Below are positions 51,051 through 58,944 of a DNA stretch of 64,000 bases, piece after piece. The DNA comes from Streptomyces armeniacus. GTDB taxonomy: Bacteria > Actinomycetota > Actinomycetes > Streptomycetales > Streptomycetaceae. Location of the stretch: positions 434,001 to 498,000 of the forward strand of contig NZ_CP031320.1 in NCBI RefSeq assembly GCF_003355155.1, given 5' to 3'. The translations under genes were made by a program, and so were the position numbers. The stretch's first letter is position 1. Every line of letters begins with the position of its first letter. Under the pieces are notes generated by a model. That model saw nothing but the letters and a program-made list of their open reading frames with translations. It did not search any database and was not told the origin of the DNA.

Positions 51051-54000
51051 ATGCAGTTGAGAAGAAGGCAGTTCCGAAGAGGGCGGCGGCCGGGCCCGCG
51101 GGCCGCACGGCAGCATCTGGCGGCGCTCCTCGCGGCCGCCTTACTGGTCACACTGCCGGGGCTCGCGACGGCGGCACCCGGCGCCTCCGGCGACGACGGC
51201 TCCCCCGCCGCCGGGAAGCCGTCCACAGTGTCCTCGGTGGCCTCGGAGAAGGGGCCGGTCGGCTGGGACACGTACCGGAAGCTGGACGGCATGGACCAGC
51301 TGCGGCGCGGCGGCCAGATCCGGCAGTCCTCCAGCTACGACCGGTCCGGCGGCAACGACGACGGCTTCGTGGGCACGTACTCCTGCCTGCGCGAGAGCGG
51401 TGACGGCTGCGTCATCGCCGAGTCGGAGGGCGCAGGTGAGCTCCAGTCGATCTGGTTCACGCGGCTGTCCAACGACGTGCCGGGCGACGTGAGCGACACC
51501 GGGAACATCACGATCGAACTCGACGGCGAGACCGTGCTGGAGGGCAACCTTCAGGACATCGTCAGCGGCAAGAAGGGCGCGCCGTTCAGCTGGCCGCTGG
51601 TCGGCAACAACTTCGACACCTCCGGCGGCGCGGTCATCAAGGTGCCGATGCCGTACCGCGAGTCGATGAAGGTCACCGTCGAGAAGAACCCGCTGTTCCA
51701 CCACGTGACGTACCGCAGCTTCGCGGACGCCGACGGCGTCGAGCGGTTCGACCCGTCCGACAAGGCGGAGGACGTGCTGCGCACGATGCGCGCGTTCGGC
51801 ACCGCGGACCCCAAGCCGCGGGCCGAGGGCGCCGGCACGGCCCGCAAGGAGCTGGACGTGCCCGCGGGCGGCAGCGCCACCCTGGCCCGGCTGCGCGGCC
51901 CCGGCGAGATATCCCAGCTCCGGGTGCGGCTGCCGCAGGTGCTGCGCTCCCCGCGCTACCGCGACGACGGACGCGCCTTCGGCGAGGGCGGCGGCAGCAC
52001 CTTCCGGATGGCCGTCGACCCGGACAACGAGGGCGTACGGCTGACCCGCCGCTACGACCCCGTGATCGGCGGCCAGACCTCCCGCGTCCTGGTCGACGGC
52101 AAGGAGGCCGGCCAGTGGAAGACGGGTGAGGCGCAGCCCGAGGGGCGCTGGGCCGACCAGACCCTGGAGATCCCGGCCGCGCTGACCAAGGGCAAGGACC
52201 GGATCACCGTCAAGCACGAGTTCGTGTCCTCCGAGCGGGACGTGAACGAGTTCCGGTACGACGCCGCGAGCCGCGTCGGCGGCGACTGGACCCGTACGGA
52301 CGTGCTGGACCTGGGCGAGGGGCGCCCCGGCGAGGAGGAGTCACACGGCTACCGCATCAGCGGCGAGACGTGGAAGGGGCCGCGCGACGGCCGCTACCCG
52401 CTGACCGACAAGGAGAAGAAGCAGCTGACCGCGTCCGACGAGCTGCTGGCGGACGCGCGGCTGCGCGTCACGTTCGACGGCAGGCGCACGGTGGACGCAC
52501 CGCTCGGCGAGTTCTTCGGCTCGGGACTGGGCGAGTACGACGTGCGGACGCTGATGTTCTCCATGGATACGGCCCCGGACGGCTGGTACACGGCGTGGTG
52601 GCCGATGCCGTACGCGAAGAGCGCCGTCGTGGAGCTGGTGAACTCCAGCGTGCAGAAGATCGAGGGCGGCACGGCCGAGGTCACGCACGCGCCGGACGCG
52701 TCGGCGCCCGAACGGCTCGACCCGCAGGGCGGCTCCGGCTACTTCCACGCCACGGGCAAGCGCAAGGAGACCACCGACGGACGCGACTGGTCGTTCCTCG
52801 AGACCGGCGGCCGCGGCGTCTACTACGGCGCGACGCACAGCATGCGCGGCCTCATCACCTCCGGGAACCGGCGGAACTACCTGGAGGGCGACGAGCGCGT
52901 GTACGTCGACGGCGGGCTCAGCCCGGCCATGTACGGCACGGGCAGCGAGGACTATTACGAGTCCGGCTGGTACTTCATGGGCGGCACCACCTTCTCCATG
53001 CCGGTCGCGGGCAACCCCGCGTACGAGCTGGACGGCGACGGCTGCAAGTACGACTGCACCGGCACGTACCGGCTGCAGATCGGCGACGCCGTCAGCTTCG
53101 GTTCGGGGCTGAAGTTCGGCATGGAGCACGGGCCCGCCTCCAACGAGCCGGGCGACTACAGCTCGACGGCGTACTGGTACGGCCAGGAGACCGCGGCCGC
53201 GCGCCAGAGCGACACCGTCGACGTCACCGACCCGGAGAGCCGCGAGGCGCACGGCTACCGCGCGGAAGGCGAGTCGGAGGCGTCCCTCACCTCCACGTTC
53301 GAGGGCGATGACGACGACGTCAGCTACACCTCCGGCGTCACCGCCGCCGAGGGCGCCGTGTCGTTCCGCGTCGCCGCCGACGGCGACAACTCGGGCGTAC
53401 GCCTGCGGCGCCTCGGCGACCAGAAGGAGGGCTACCAGCGCGCGGCCGTCTCCGTGAACGGCAAGCCGGCGGGCGTATGGTCGACCACCCGCGGCAACGG
53501 CACGTCCCGCTGGCTGGAGGACACCTTCGAGATCCCGGCGGCCCTTGCCGAGGGCCGTTCGGAGCTGGAGATCACCCTCACCCCGGAGGACGGCTCCCCC
53601 GCCTGGAGCGCCGCACGCTACGACGTGGCGTCGCACGTGCCGCCGTTCGCCGACGGCGCCGCGCCGGAGCAGGTCGGCGGCGTGCGCGCGGCAGGCGACG
53701 GAACCAACGCCGTCGACGTGCAGTGGTCGCCCGCGCGGGACGACGTGGGCGCGGCAGCCTACGAGGTGTACGCCTCGAAGGACCCGTCCGTGCCGGTGAA
53801 CTCCCGCACGCTGCTCGGCGAGACCCGGCACCTGGCGTTCCGCCACAGCGGACTGGGTCTGGAGGAGAAGTGGCACTACCGCGTGCGGGCCGTCGACGCG
53901 GCCGGGCACAAGGGCAAGGCGTCCGCCGTGGCCTCGGGCACCAGCGGGAACGCGCTCGTGCACGAGGCGGAGGACCTGCTGCCGCCGGTCAGCGCGGACG

Positions 54001-54377
54001 CTCCGGTGGAGGCGCAGGCCAACTGCTGCGGCGTGGTCTGGTCCGGCGACGCGCAGCTGTGGTTCCGCGCCACCAAGGCGGACCAGCAGGTCACGGTCGA
54101 GTTCAGCGTGCCGCGGGACGGCACGTACGACTTGGCCACCGTGCTCACCAAGGCGCCGGACTACGGCAACGCGGCGTTCGGGGTGGACGGCGAGGCCCTC
54201 GGTGACGCGTTCCGCGGGTACGACCCGAAGGTGGGCAAGACGGACTGGGTCGACCTGGGCAACCGGAAGCTGGCAAAGGGCAAGCACCGGCTCACGCTGA
54301 CCGTGACGGGCAAGGACGCGGACGCGACCGGCTATCTGGCCGGGCTCGACGCGATCCGTACGACCCGTACCGGCTGA
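51051..54377 (+). CDS. Secreted DUF2961 (GH172-type) glycan hydrolase, multi-domain
   Basis: A 1108-residue exported protein. Signal peptide: residues 1 to about 45, ending near LATAAPGA. The DUF2961 core spans about 70-740, with GWDTYRKLDGMDQLR at the start and the family motif MYGTGSEDYYESGW at 627-640 carrying the candidate catalytic Glu633. A jelly-roll module seems inserted at about 265-390, and a similar one follows at about 745-865. A fibronectin-type domain (about 870-960) and a C-terminal carbohydrate-binding-like domain (about 965-1105) end the chain. GH172 enzymes act on D-arabinofuranosides or fructofuranosides. It is probably the extracellular first step of the adjacent pathway. 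Confidence 0.87.
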   Translation: MQLRRRQFRRGRRPGPRAARQHLAALLAAALLVTLPGLATAAPGASGDDGSPAAGKPSTVSSVASEKGPVGWDTYRKLDGMDQLRRGGQIRQSSSYDRSGGNDDGFVGTYSCLRESGDGCVIAESEGAGELQSIWFTRLSNDVPGDVSDTGNITIELDGETVLEGNLQDIVSGKKGAPFSWPLVGNNFDTSGGAVIKVPMPYRESMKVTVEKNPLFHHVTYRSFADADGVERFDPSDKAEDVLRTMRAFGTADPKPRAEGAGTARKELDVPAGGSATLARLRGPGEISQLRVRLPQVLRSPRYRDDGRAFGEGGGSTFRMAVDPDNEGVRLTRRYDPVIGGQTSRVLVDGKEAGQWKTGEAQPEGRWADQTLEIPAALTKGKDRITVKHEFVSSERDVNEFRYDAASRVGGDWTRTDVLDLGEGRPGEEESHGYRISGETWKGPRDGRYPLTDKEKKQLTASDELLADARLRVTFDGRRTVDAPLGEFFGSGLGEYDVRTLMFSMDTAPDGWYTAWWPMPYAKSAVVELVNSSVQKIEGGTAEVTHAPDASAPERLDPQGGSGYFHATGKRKETTDGRDWSFLETGGRGVYYGATHSMRGLITSGNRRNYLEGDERVYVDGGLSPAMYGTGSEDYYESGWYFMGGTTFSMPVAGNPAYELDGDGCKYDCTGTYRLQIGDAVSFGSGLKFGMEHGPASNEPGDYSSTAYWYGQETAAARQSDTVDVTDPESREAHGYRAEGESEASLTSTFEGDDDDVSYTSGVTAAEGAVSFRVAADGDNSGVRLRRLGDQKEGYQRAAVSVNGKPAGVWSTTRGNGTSRWLEDTFEIPAALAEGRSELEITLTPEDGSPAWSAARYDVASHVPPFADGAAPEQVGGVRAAGDGTNAVDVQWSPARDDVGAAAYEVYASKDPSVPVNSRTLLGETRHLAFRHSGLGLEEKWHYRVRAVDAAGHKGKASAVASGTSGNALVHEAEDLLPPVSADAPVEAQANCCGVVWSGDAQLWFRATKADQQVTVEFSVPRDGTYDLATVLTKAPDYGNAAFGVDGEALGDAFRGYDPKVGKTDWVDLGNRKLAKGKHRLTLTVTGKDADATGYLAGLDAIRTTRTG

Positions 54378-54410
54378 GCGGAGGAGCATCAGGAACACGG
54401 GCACCAACGC

Positions 54411-54452
54411 GGCGGCGGGGTGCGGGCGTAACGGCGTCCGCGTCCCGCCGCC
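54411..54452 (+). terminator. Long hairpin after DUF2961 gene
   Basis: GGCGGCGGG (54411-54419) and CCCGCCGCC (54444-54452) pair exactly. The stem continues inwards to about 15 pairs including two G-U pairs, with a 12-base loop. It lies 34 bp after the stop and ends the importer-glycosidase operon. Confidence 0.75.
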
Positions 54453-54526
54453 GTCGTGCTCCGCGCCCGTACGGGGCACGTTGCTCCGGGTCCCCGGCTG
54501 CCAAGTCGGCGCAGGCCAGGCGGTGT

Positions 54527-54621
54527 TACGCTCGTCCGCATGGCGCCAGGCAGTCTCTTCCTCTGACGCGCTCCTCTCGATGAGGTGCGGACGACGGCCG
54601 GAGTGAACCCTCCTCCGGCCG
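54527..54621 (+). promoter_or_regulatory. Leaderless promoter and attenuator hairpin before erythromycin esterase gene
   Basis: TACGCT (54527-54532) fits the TAnnnT -10 consensus and ends 7 bases before an ATG, so the transcript would begin at the ATG of an 8-codon frame. A hairpin of CGGCCGGAG (54595-54603) with its exact complement (54613-54621) follows, and a smaller one, CCTC-TCGAT-GAGG, lies between. This order (leader peptide, alternative hairpin, terminator, resistance gene) is that of ribosome-mediated attenuation induced by translation inhibitors. Confidence 0.6.
54540..54566 (+). CDS. Putative leader peptide MAPGSLFL
   Basis: An 8-codon frame that starts at the predicted transcript 5' end and finishes 173 bp before the erythromycin-esterase-like ATG. 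Leader peptides of this size upstream of macrolide resistance genes stall drug-bound ribosomes. Its existence is inferred from promoter position and the downstream hairpin. Confidence 0.5.
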   Translation: MAPGSLFL

Positions 54622-54739
54622 GGTGACGTGTGGTCGCAGAACCCCGCCGCCCGATCCGCCGCGGCCTGTCGGCACGCTTCCGCACCCTCTCCCCGGTCAC
54701 TCTCACACCGTCTCCCCACCGAGAATCGAGCGAACGAGC

Positions 54740-56017
54740 ATGCATGACTGGTTCCGCGCCCACAGCAGCGCCCTGAGCGGCCTCGACCCCGACGCACCCC
54801 TGGACGACCTCGAACCGCTGCGCGACCTCGTCGGCGACGCCCGAGTCGTGGCCGTGGGCGAGGGCGCCCACTTCGTACGCGAGTTCACGCACGCCCGGCT
54901 GCGGGTGCTGCGGTTCCTCGCGGAGCGCTGCGGATTCACCGTCCTCGCCTTCGAGTTCGGGTTCGCGGAGGCCTTCGCCCTGGACCGCTGGCTCAGCGAC
55001 GACGGCCGCGACGGCGACGAGGCCGACGAGGCCGGTCTCGCGGCGCTCGGCGGCACCCCGTACGCCGGGGTGAACGGCGAACTGGTCCGCCGGCTCCGTC
55101 GGCACAACCGCACCAGCGGGCACCCCCTGCGCTTCGTCGGCGTCGACCTCCCCACGGCCGCCGGCGAACTCCGCCCGGCACTGGAGCCGCTGGCCGGCTA
55201 CCTCCGGGAGGTCGATCCCGCGGCGGTCGCCCGTGTCGACAGCGCGCTCGCCGTCGCCGACGGGGTCACCGGAAGCTCCGGCGCGGTGGCCGCCCCGCGC
55301 TGGGCGCGGCTGACGGCGGCCGAACAGGACGCGCTGACCGCGTCGTTGGCGCGGCTGCTGCTGCGCTTCCGCGCCCTGGCGCCGCTCTACGTCGAGCGGA
55401 GCGACCAGGCGGCGTACGACACCGCGCTGCGGCATCTGGAAGCGGCCGCGCACACGGACTACATGTTCGGCGCGATGCGGGACCTGTTCGCGGGCGAGGG
55501 CGCACCGGGCGACACCTCCGTACGGGAGGCGTACATGGCCCAGTCGCTGCACTGGCACCTCGACCGTGCCGCGCCGGGCACCCGCGTCGTCCTGGACGCA
55601 CACAACAACCACATCCAGAAGACGCCCGTGTCGTTCGGCGGCGAACTGATCGCCCTGCCCATGGGCCACTACCTGCACCGCGCCCTGGGCGACGGCTACC
55701 GCGCGCTCGCCCTGACCCACACCGCGGACCACGTTCCGGAGATGCACCCGGACCCGGAGCACGAGGCGGGCTTCGAGGTCGTCGAGGAGCGCCTCGGCGA
55801 GCCCACGCCCGGGAGCGTCGAAGCCGCGCTCGCCGGGGCGGGCCTCGGCGGCGCCGTCACCCTCACCAGCCTGCGGCAGGGTCCGCCCACCGGGCTGGAC
55901 AGCATCCGCTCGCAGAGCGCCGAGATGCCGACTCCCGTCGGGGAGGCGTTCGACGGGGTGCTGTGCAGCCCCACGGTCACGACGTCGTTCACGGAGAGCG
56001 TCCACGGCGGCAGTTGA
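54740..56017 (+). CDS. Erythromycin esterase-like protein
   Basis: A 425-residue member of the Ere/succinoglycan-biosynthesis-like hydrolase family. VGEGAHFVRE places Glu41 and His44 at the positions of the metal or catalytic Glu and His of EreA/EreB. VLDAHNNHIQK gives His288 and His291. GFTVLAFEFGFAEA and RFVGVDLP are further family marks. Ere enzymes hydrolyse the macrolactone ring; many chromosomal homologues have no proven drug substrate. The ATG at 54740 suits the family start. The upstream attenuator-like leader supports a resistance role. Confidence 0.85.
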   Translation: MHDWFRAHSSALSGLDPDAPLDDLEPLRDLVGDARVVAVGEGAHFVREFTHARLRVLRFLAERCGFTVLAFEFGFAEAFALDRWLSDDGRDGDEADEAGLAALGGTPYAGVNGELVRRLRRHNRTSGHPLRFVGVDLPTAAGELRPALEPLAGYLREVDPAAVARVDSALAVADGVTGSSGAVAAPRWARLTAAEQDALTASLARLLLRFRALAPLYVERSDQAAYDTALRHLEAAAHTDYMFGAMRDLFAGEGAPGDTSVREAYMAQSLHWHLDRAAPGTRVVLDAHNNHIQKTPVSFGGELIALPMGHYLHRALGDGYRALALTHTADHVPEMHPDPEHEAGFEVVEERLGEPTPGSVEAALAGAGLGGAVTLTSLRQGPPTGLDSIRSQSAEMPTPVGEAFDGVLCSPTVTTSFTESVHGGS

Positions 56018-56109
56018 CGGTGGTTGACGCTTTGACGGCTCAGGGCTGAGCGCCTGACCGCTTACGCCGGTCGGGCGAGGGGGCCTTCCGGTGCCCGGCG
56101 CCCGACCGG

Positions 56110-56146
56110 CCGTCGGCCGACCGCGTCGCCCGCGGTCGGCCGTCGG
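56110..56146 (+). terminator. Hairpin after erythromycin esterase gene
   Basis: Two 16-base arms (56110-56125 and 56131-56146) pair with one mismatch around a 5-base loop. It lies about 90 bp after the stop, in the 258-bp gap before the next gene. Nothing else is recognised in that gap. Confidence 0.7.
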
Positions 56147-56275
56147 TGGGGCTGTCGGCGGCCGTTCGGACGACCCGGCGGCGCTGCTCCTTGGTGTCGC
56201 CGCGGCGGCGGTCCGAAGATCCGAGCGCCGGCCGTGCAGAGGCCGTTGACATCACCCCTGAGGAACGAGGAAGAG

Positions 56276-56893
56276 ATGCGAAGAACTGGCAAGTACCGCG
56301 GCGTGGCGGTGGCCGCACTGACCGTTTCCGGACTGGCGCTGGGCACGGTGGCGGCCGGGTCCGCACAGGCCGTCGCGCCGGCGCCCGCCGGGCAGACCGC
56401 CACCTGCGCGGAGATCAACGAGCAGGTGTGGTCGTTCAAGAACACGCAGGCACTCGCCGAGTGCCACGGCAAGCGCGCGGCCCGTGCCGCCGAGCGCGCC
56501 CAGGCCGTCCTGGGCAACGCGCCCGGCGCGGTCGCCAAGGAGTGGAGCCGCAAGGCCCCGAACCTGGCCACCGACTACGCCGAGAAGGCCAACTCCACAC
56601 AGGACGTCAAGCGGGCGGCAGGCTACGCGTTCCGCTCCTCCCAGGAGGCGGCGACGCTCAGCGGCTCCGCCACGCCCGCGATGGGCCCGGGCGGCTTCGT
56701 CGTCTTCGCCCCGACGAACGACCGCGGCTACGACGGCGCCGACCTGACCGCCCGTCAGGCCGCCCGCCAGGCGTGGGACGCCGCGGCACGCGCCAGCCGG
56801 GCCGACGGGGTGGACGTGCGCCTGAACATCATCGCCGACCGGGCCGAGGTCCGGGCGTGGGAGACCGCGCGGGCCGCGAACTGGATCAAGTGA
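56276..56893 (+). CDS. Small secreted protein, unrecognised
   Basis: A 205-residue product with a clear signal peptide: a basic start MRRTGKYRG, a hydrophobic core and the cleavage site AQA before VAPAPA. The mature part is mostly helical and Ala-rich, with two Cys about 23 residues apart (TATCAEI and AECHG) that could form a disulphide, and a few aromatic residues. GAGGAACGAGGAAGAG precedes the ATG. It is monocistronic with its own strong terminator. No family or function is recognised. Confidence 0.75.
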   Translation: MRRTGKYRGVAVAALTVSGLALGTVAAGSAQAVAPAPAGQTATCAEINEQVWSFKNTQALAECHGKRAARAAERAQAVLGNAPGAVAKEWSRKAPNLATDYAEKANSTQDVKRAAGYAFRSSQEAATLSGSATPAMGPGGFVVFAPTNDRGYDGADLTARQAARQAWDAAARASRADGVDVRLNIIADRAEVRAWETARAANWIK

Positions 56894-56939
56894 GCCGGCA
56901 CTGGAACACGTAACCCGACGAGTGACACACAGCACCGGT

Positions 56940-56982
56940 CGTACGGCCGGGGCCGACCGCACGGGCCGGCCCCGGCCGTACG
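56940..56982 (+). terminator. Perfect 16-bp stem terminator
   Basis: CGTACGGCCGGGGCCG (56940-56955) and its exact complement (56967-56982) flank an 11-base loop, 46 bp after the secreted-protein stop. It is the strongest hairpin noticed in the window. Confidence 0.88.
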
Positions 56983-57065
56983 CGCTCCCGTACGCGTTCG
57001 GTACGCCTGCGCGTTCCTTCCGGCGGTCCCGCGCCGCCACCGAACAGCGCTCCGTACGGTGCCGT

Positions 57066-57563
57066 TCAACCCGGCGCCTCCGGCGTGCGGCAGCCCGGTG
57101 CCTCCAGCTCCGCCCACACGGTCTTTCCGGTGCCGCACGCGCGGCTGTACACGCCCCAGCTGCGGGACAGCGCCTCGACCAGCAGCAGGCCGCGGCCGTT
57201 CGTCTCGTCGTCACCGGGCATACGCACCTCCGGCTTGCCGTCCCCGGCGTCGCTGACCTCCAGCCGCAGTAACCCCCGCTCCCGGCCCTGCTCCTGCTCC
57301 TGCTCCTGCTGCTCCGCCTGCCCCCGCTCCGCCAGGCGCGCGATGCGCACGTCCACCTCCCGGTCCCACGGAACGGGCACCCGAACGGCGTTGGTCACCA
57401 GCTCGGACAGCACCAGCTCGGCCGTCTCGCAGGCGGTGCGGCCGACGCCCCAGTCGTCGAGTGCCGCGTTGAGCAACGATCGCGCCCTGGGCACGCTGGT
57501 ACGGCTTCGGGGGAAGCTGTGAGTGATCTCGTACGTGACGGGCTGCTCACGCTGCACGGCCAT
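57066..57563 (-). CDS. RsbW-like ATP-binding anti-sigma-type protein
   Basis: A 165-residue protein with only the HATPase_c fold: ARSLLNAALDDWG, the N-box ELVLSELVTNAV, the G1 box VSDAGDGKPEV and the G2 region NGRGLLLVEALSRSWGV. A Gln/Glu-rich insert (about 82-93) comes from a short repeat. Proteins of this kind bind sigma factors or act as loose serine kinases; many Streptomyces copies sit next to an HTH/DUF397 pair, as here. It diverges from that pair across 185 bp. Confidence 0.88.
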   Translation of the reverse strand: MAVQREQPVTYEITHSFPRSRTSVPRARSLLNAALDDWGVGRTACETAELVLSELVTNAVRVPVPWDREVDVRIARLAERGQAEQQEQEQEQGRERGLLRLEVSDAGDGKPEVRMPGDDETNGRGLLLVEALSRSWGVYSRACGTGKTVWAELEAPGCRTPEAPG

Positions 57564-57748
57564 GACGACCCCTGGCTATCGCGACGGATTCGAATTCCCC
57601 CCGATGCGGGGCGAGTTGAGCCGCACGCCGCATCCAGCCTCCGCAGGATATGCATCGAAGCAACGTTGCACGATGCTCCGTCGGCGCGGTTCACTCTTTC
57701 GGGTCGTCCGGGGCTTCTGCCGCCGCGGCGCCTGATAGGGAGTTCCCC

Positions 57749-58621
57749 ATGCCTTCTGTGAAACCGTCCACCGTGCTGGGCCGACAGCTGGGAGATGAGC
57801 TCAAGAGGTTCCGTGAGGCAGCGGGCGTTTCCATGGCGGAGGCCGCGGACGTACTCGACTGCACCAAGGGGAAGATCAGCCGCCTCGAGAACGGCCATGT
57901 GCCGGTCCGCACCCCCGACTTGAACGCGCTCATGCACGCGTACCAGGTCGATGACCGCGGCGTGCTCGACCGCCTCGCCGCCCTGGCCAAGCGCGCGAAC
58001 CGGCGCCGCCGCGACGGCTGGTGGCACCGGTACGGCTCCGTGCTCGCCGACTCGTACCGCGACCAGATCGAACTGGAGGCCATCTGCGACCGCGTGCGGA
58101 CGTACGAGGTGCAGCTCGTGCCGGGCCTGCTGCAGACGGCGGAGTACGCCCGCGCGGTGACCGTCGCCTCGCGGGCCTGGGAGACGCCGGACGAGGTGGA
58201 CCAGTTCGTACGGGTGCGGCTCGGCCGCCAGGAACGGCTCGTCGGCGAGGAGCCGCTGGAGCTGCGGGTCGTGCTCGCGGAGGGCGTTCTCCGGCAGCAC
58301 GTGGGCGGACCGGCGGTGATGCGCGCGCAGCTCGAGCACCTCGCGGACAAGGCGGCGCTGCCGAACGTGTACGTCCAGGTGCTGCCGTTCTCACGCGGCG
58401 CGCACAGCGGTATGTTCGGCCCGTACGTGGTGCTGGGTTTCCCCCGGGTTCCCTCACTCGACCTGGTTCTGACGGAGACGCCGTCCGGCAACATCTGGGT
58501 GGAGCGCGAGCACGAAGTCGCCTACTACCGCACGCTCTTCGACGACGCACGCACCGATGCGCTGCCGCCGACCGAATCGGTCGCGCTGATCCGCCGCATC
58601 GCGAAGGAGTTCCGACCATGA
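57749..58621 (+). CDS. XRE-type HTH regulator with DUF5753 domain (WhiJ-like)
   Basis: A 290-residue protein. The HTH is at about residues 10-70 (LGDELKRFREAAGVSMAEAADVLDCTKGKISRLENG, read as separate motifs) and the DUF5753 domain about 100-285, including YEVQLVPGLLQTAEYARAV and the late PSGNIWVEREHEVAYYRTLFD. GGGAG lies upstream of the ATG. The stop overlaps the DUF397 gene (ATGA). Members of this large Streptomyces family influence development and antibiotic production through their small DUF397 partner. Confidence 0.92.
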   Translation: MPSVKPSTVLGRQLGDELKRFREAAGVSMAEAADVLDCTKGKISRLENGHVPVRTPDLNALMHAYQVDDRGVLDRLAALAKRANRRRRDGWWHRYGSVLADSYRDQIELEAICDRVRTYEVQLVPGLLQTAEYARAVTVASRAWETPDEVDQFVRVRLGRQERLVGEEPLELRVVLAEGVLRQHVGGPAVMRAQLEHLADKAALPNVYVQVLPFSRGAHSGMFGPYVVLGFPRVPSLDLVLTETPSGNIWVEREHEVAYYRTLFDDARTDALPPTESVALIRRIAKEFRP

Positions 58622-58872
58622 CCCGTGACCACCGCTCCGTACCGCCGGACCACCCGGCCCCGGCGGCGCGCGCGCCGTACACGCCGGGCGTGCCGTACGC
58701 GCCGGGCGCGGCCTGGCGCACCAGCAGCCACAGCGGCGGGCAGGGCAACTGCGTCGAGGTCGCGGACGGCGTGCCCGGTGTGGTGCCCGTGCGGGACAGC
58801 GCGCGCCCCGAGGGGCCGGTGCTGGGGTTCGGCCGCGACGCGTGGACCGCGTTCCTCACGCACCTGCGCTGA
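58618..58872 (+). CDS. DUF397 small partner protein
   Basis: An 84-residue protein. AWRTSSHSGGQGNCVEVAD and VPVRDSARPEGPVLGF are the DUF397 signature, and WTAFLTHLR ends it. The N-terminal about 30 residues are Pro-rich and extra. It is coupled to the HTH gene and thought to bind it, in a toxin-antitoxin-like or signalling pair. Confidence 0.92.
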   Translation: MTRDHRSVPPDHPAPAARAPYTPGVPYAPGAAWRTSSHSGGQGNCVEVADGVPGVVPVRDSARPEGPVLGFGRDAWTAFLTHLR

Positions 58873-58944
58873 GCCGCCGGACGCCGCCCCCGCGGACTCC
58901 GCCGCGGACGCCGCGAACGCCGCCGCACGCCGATACTGGTCGGC

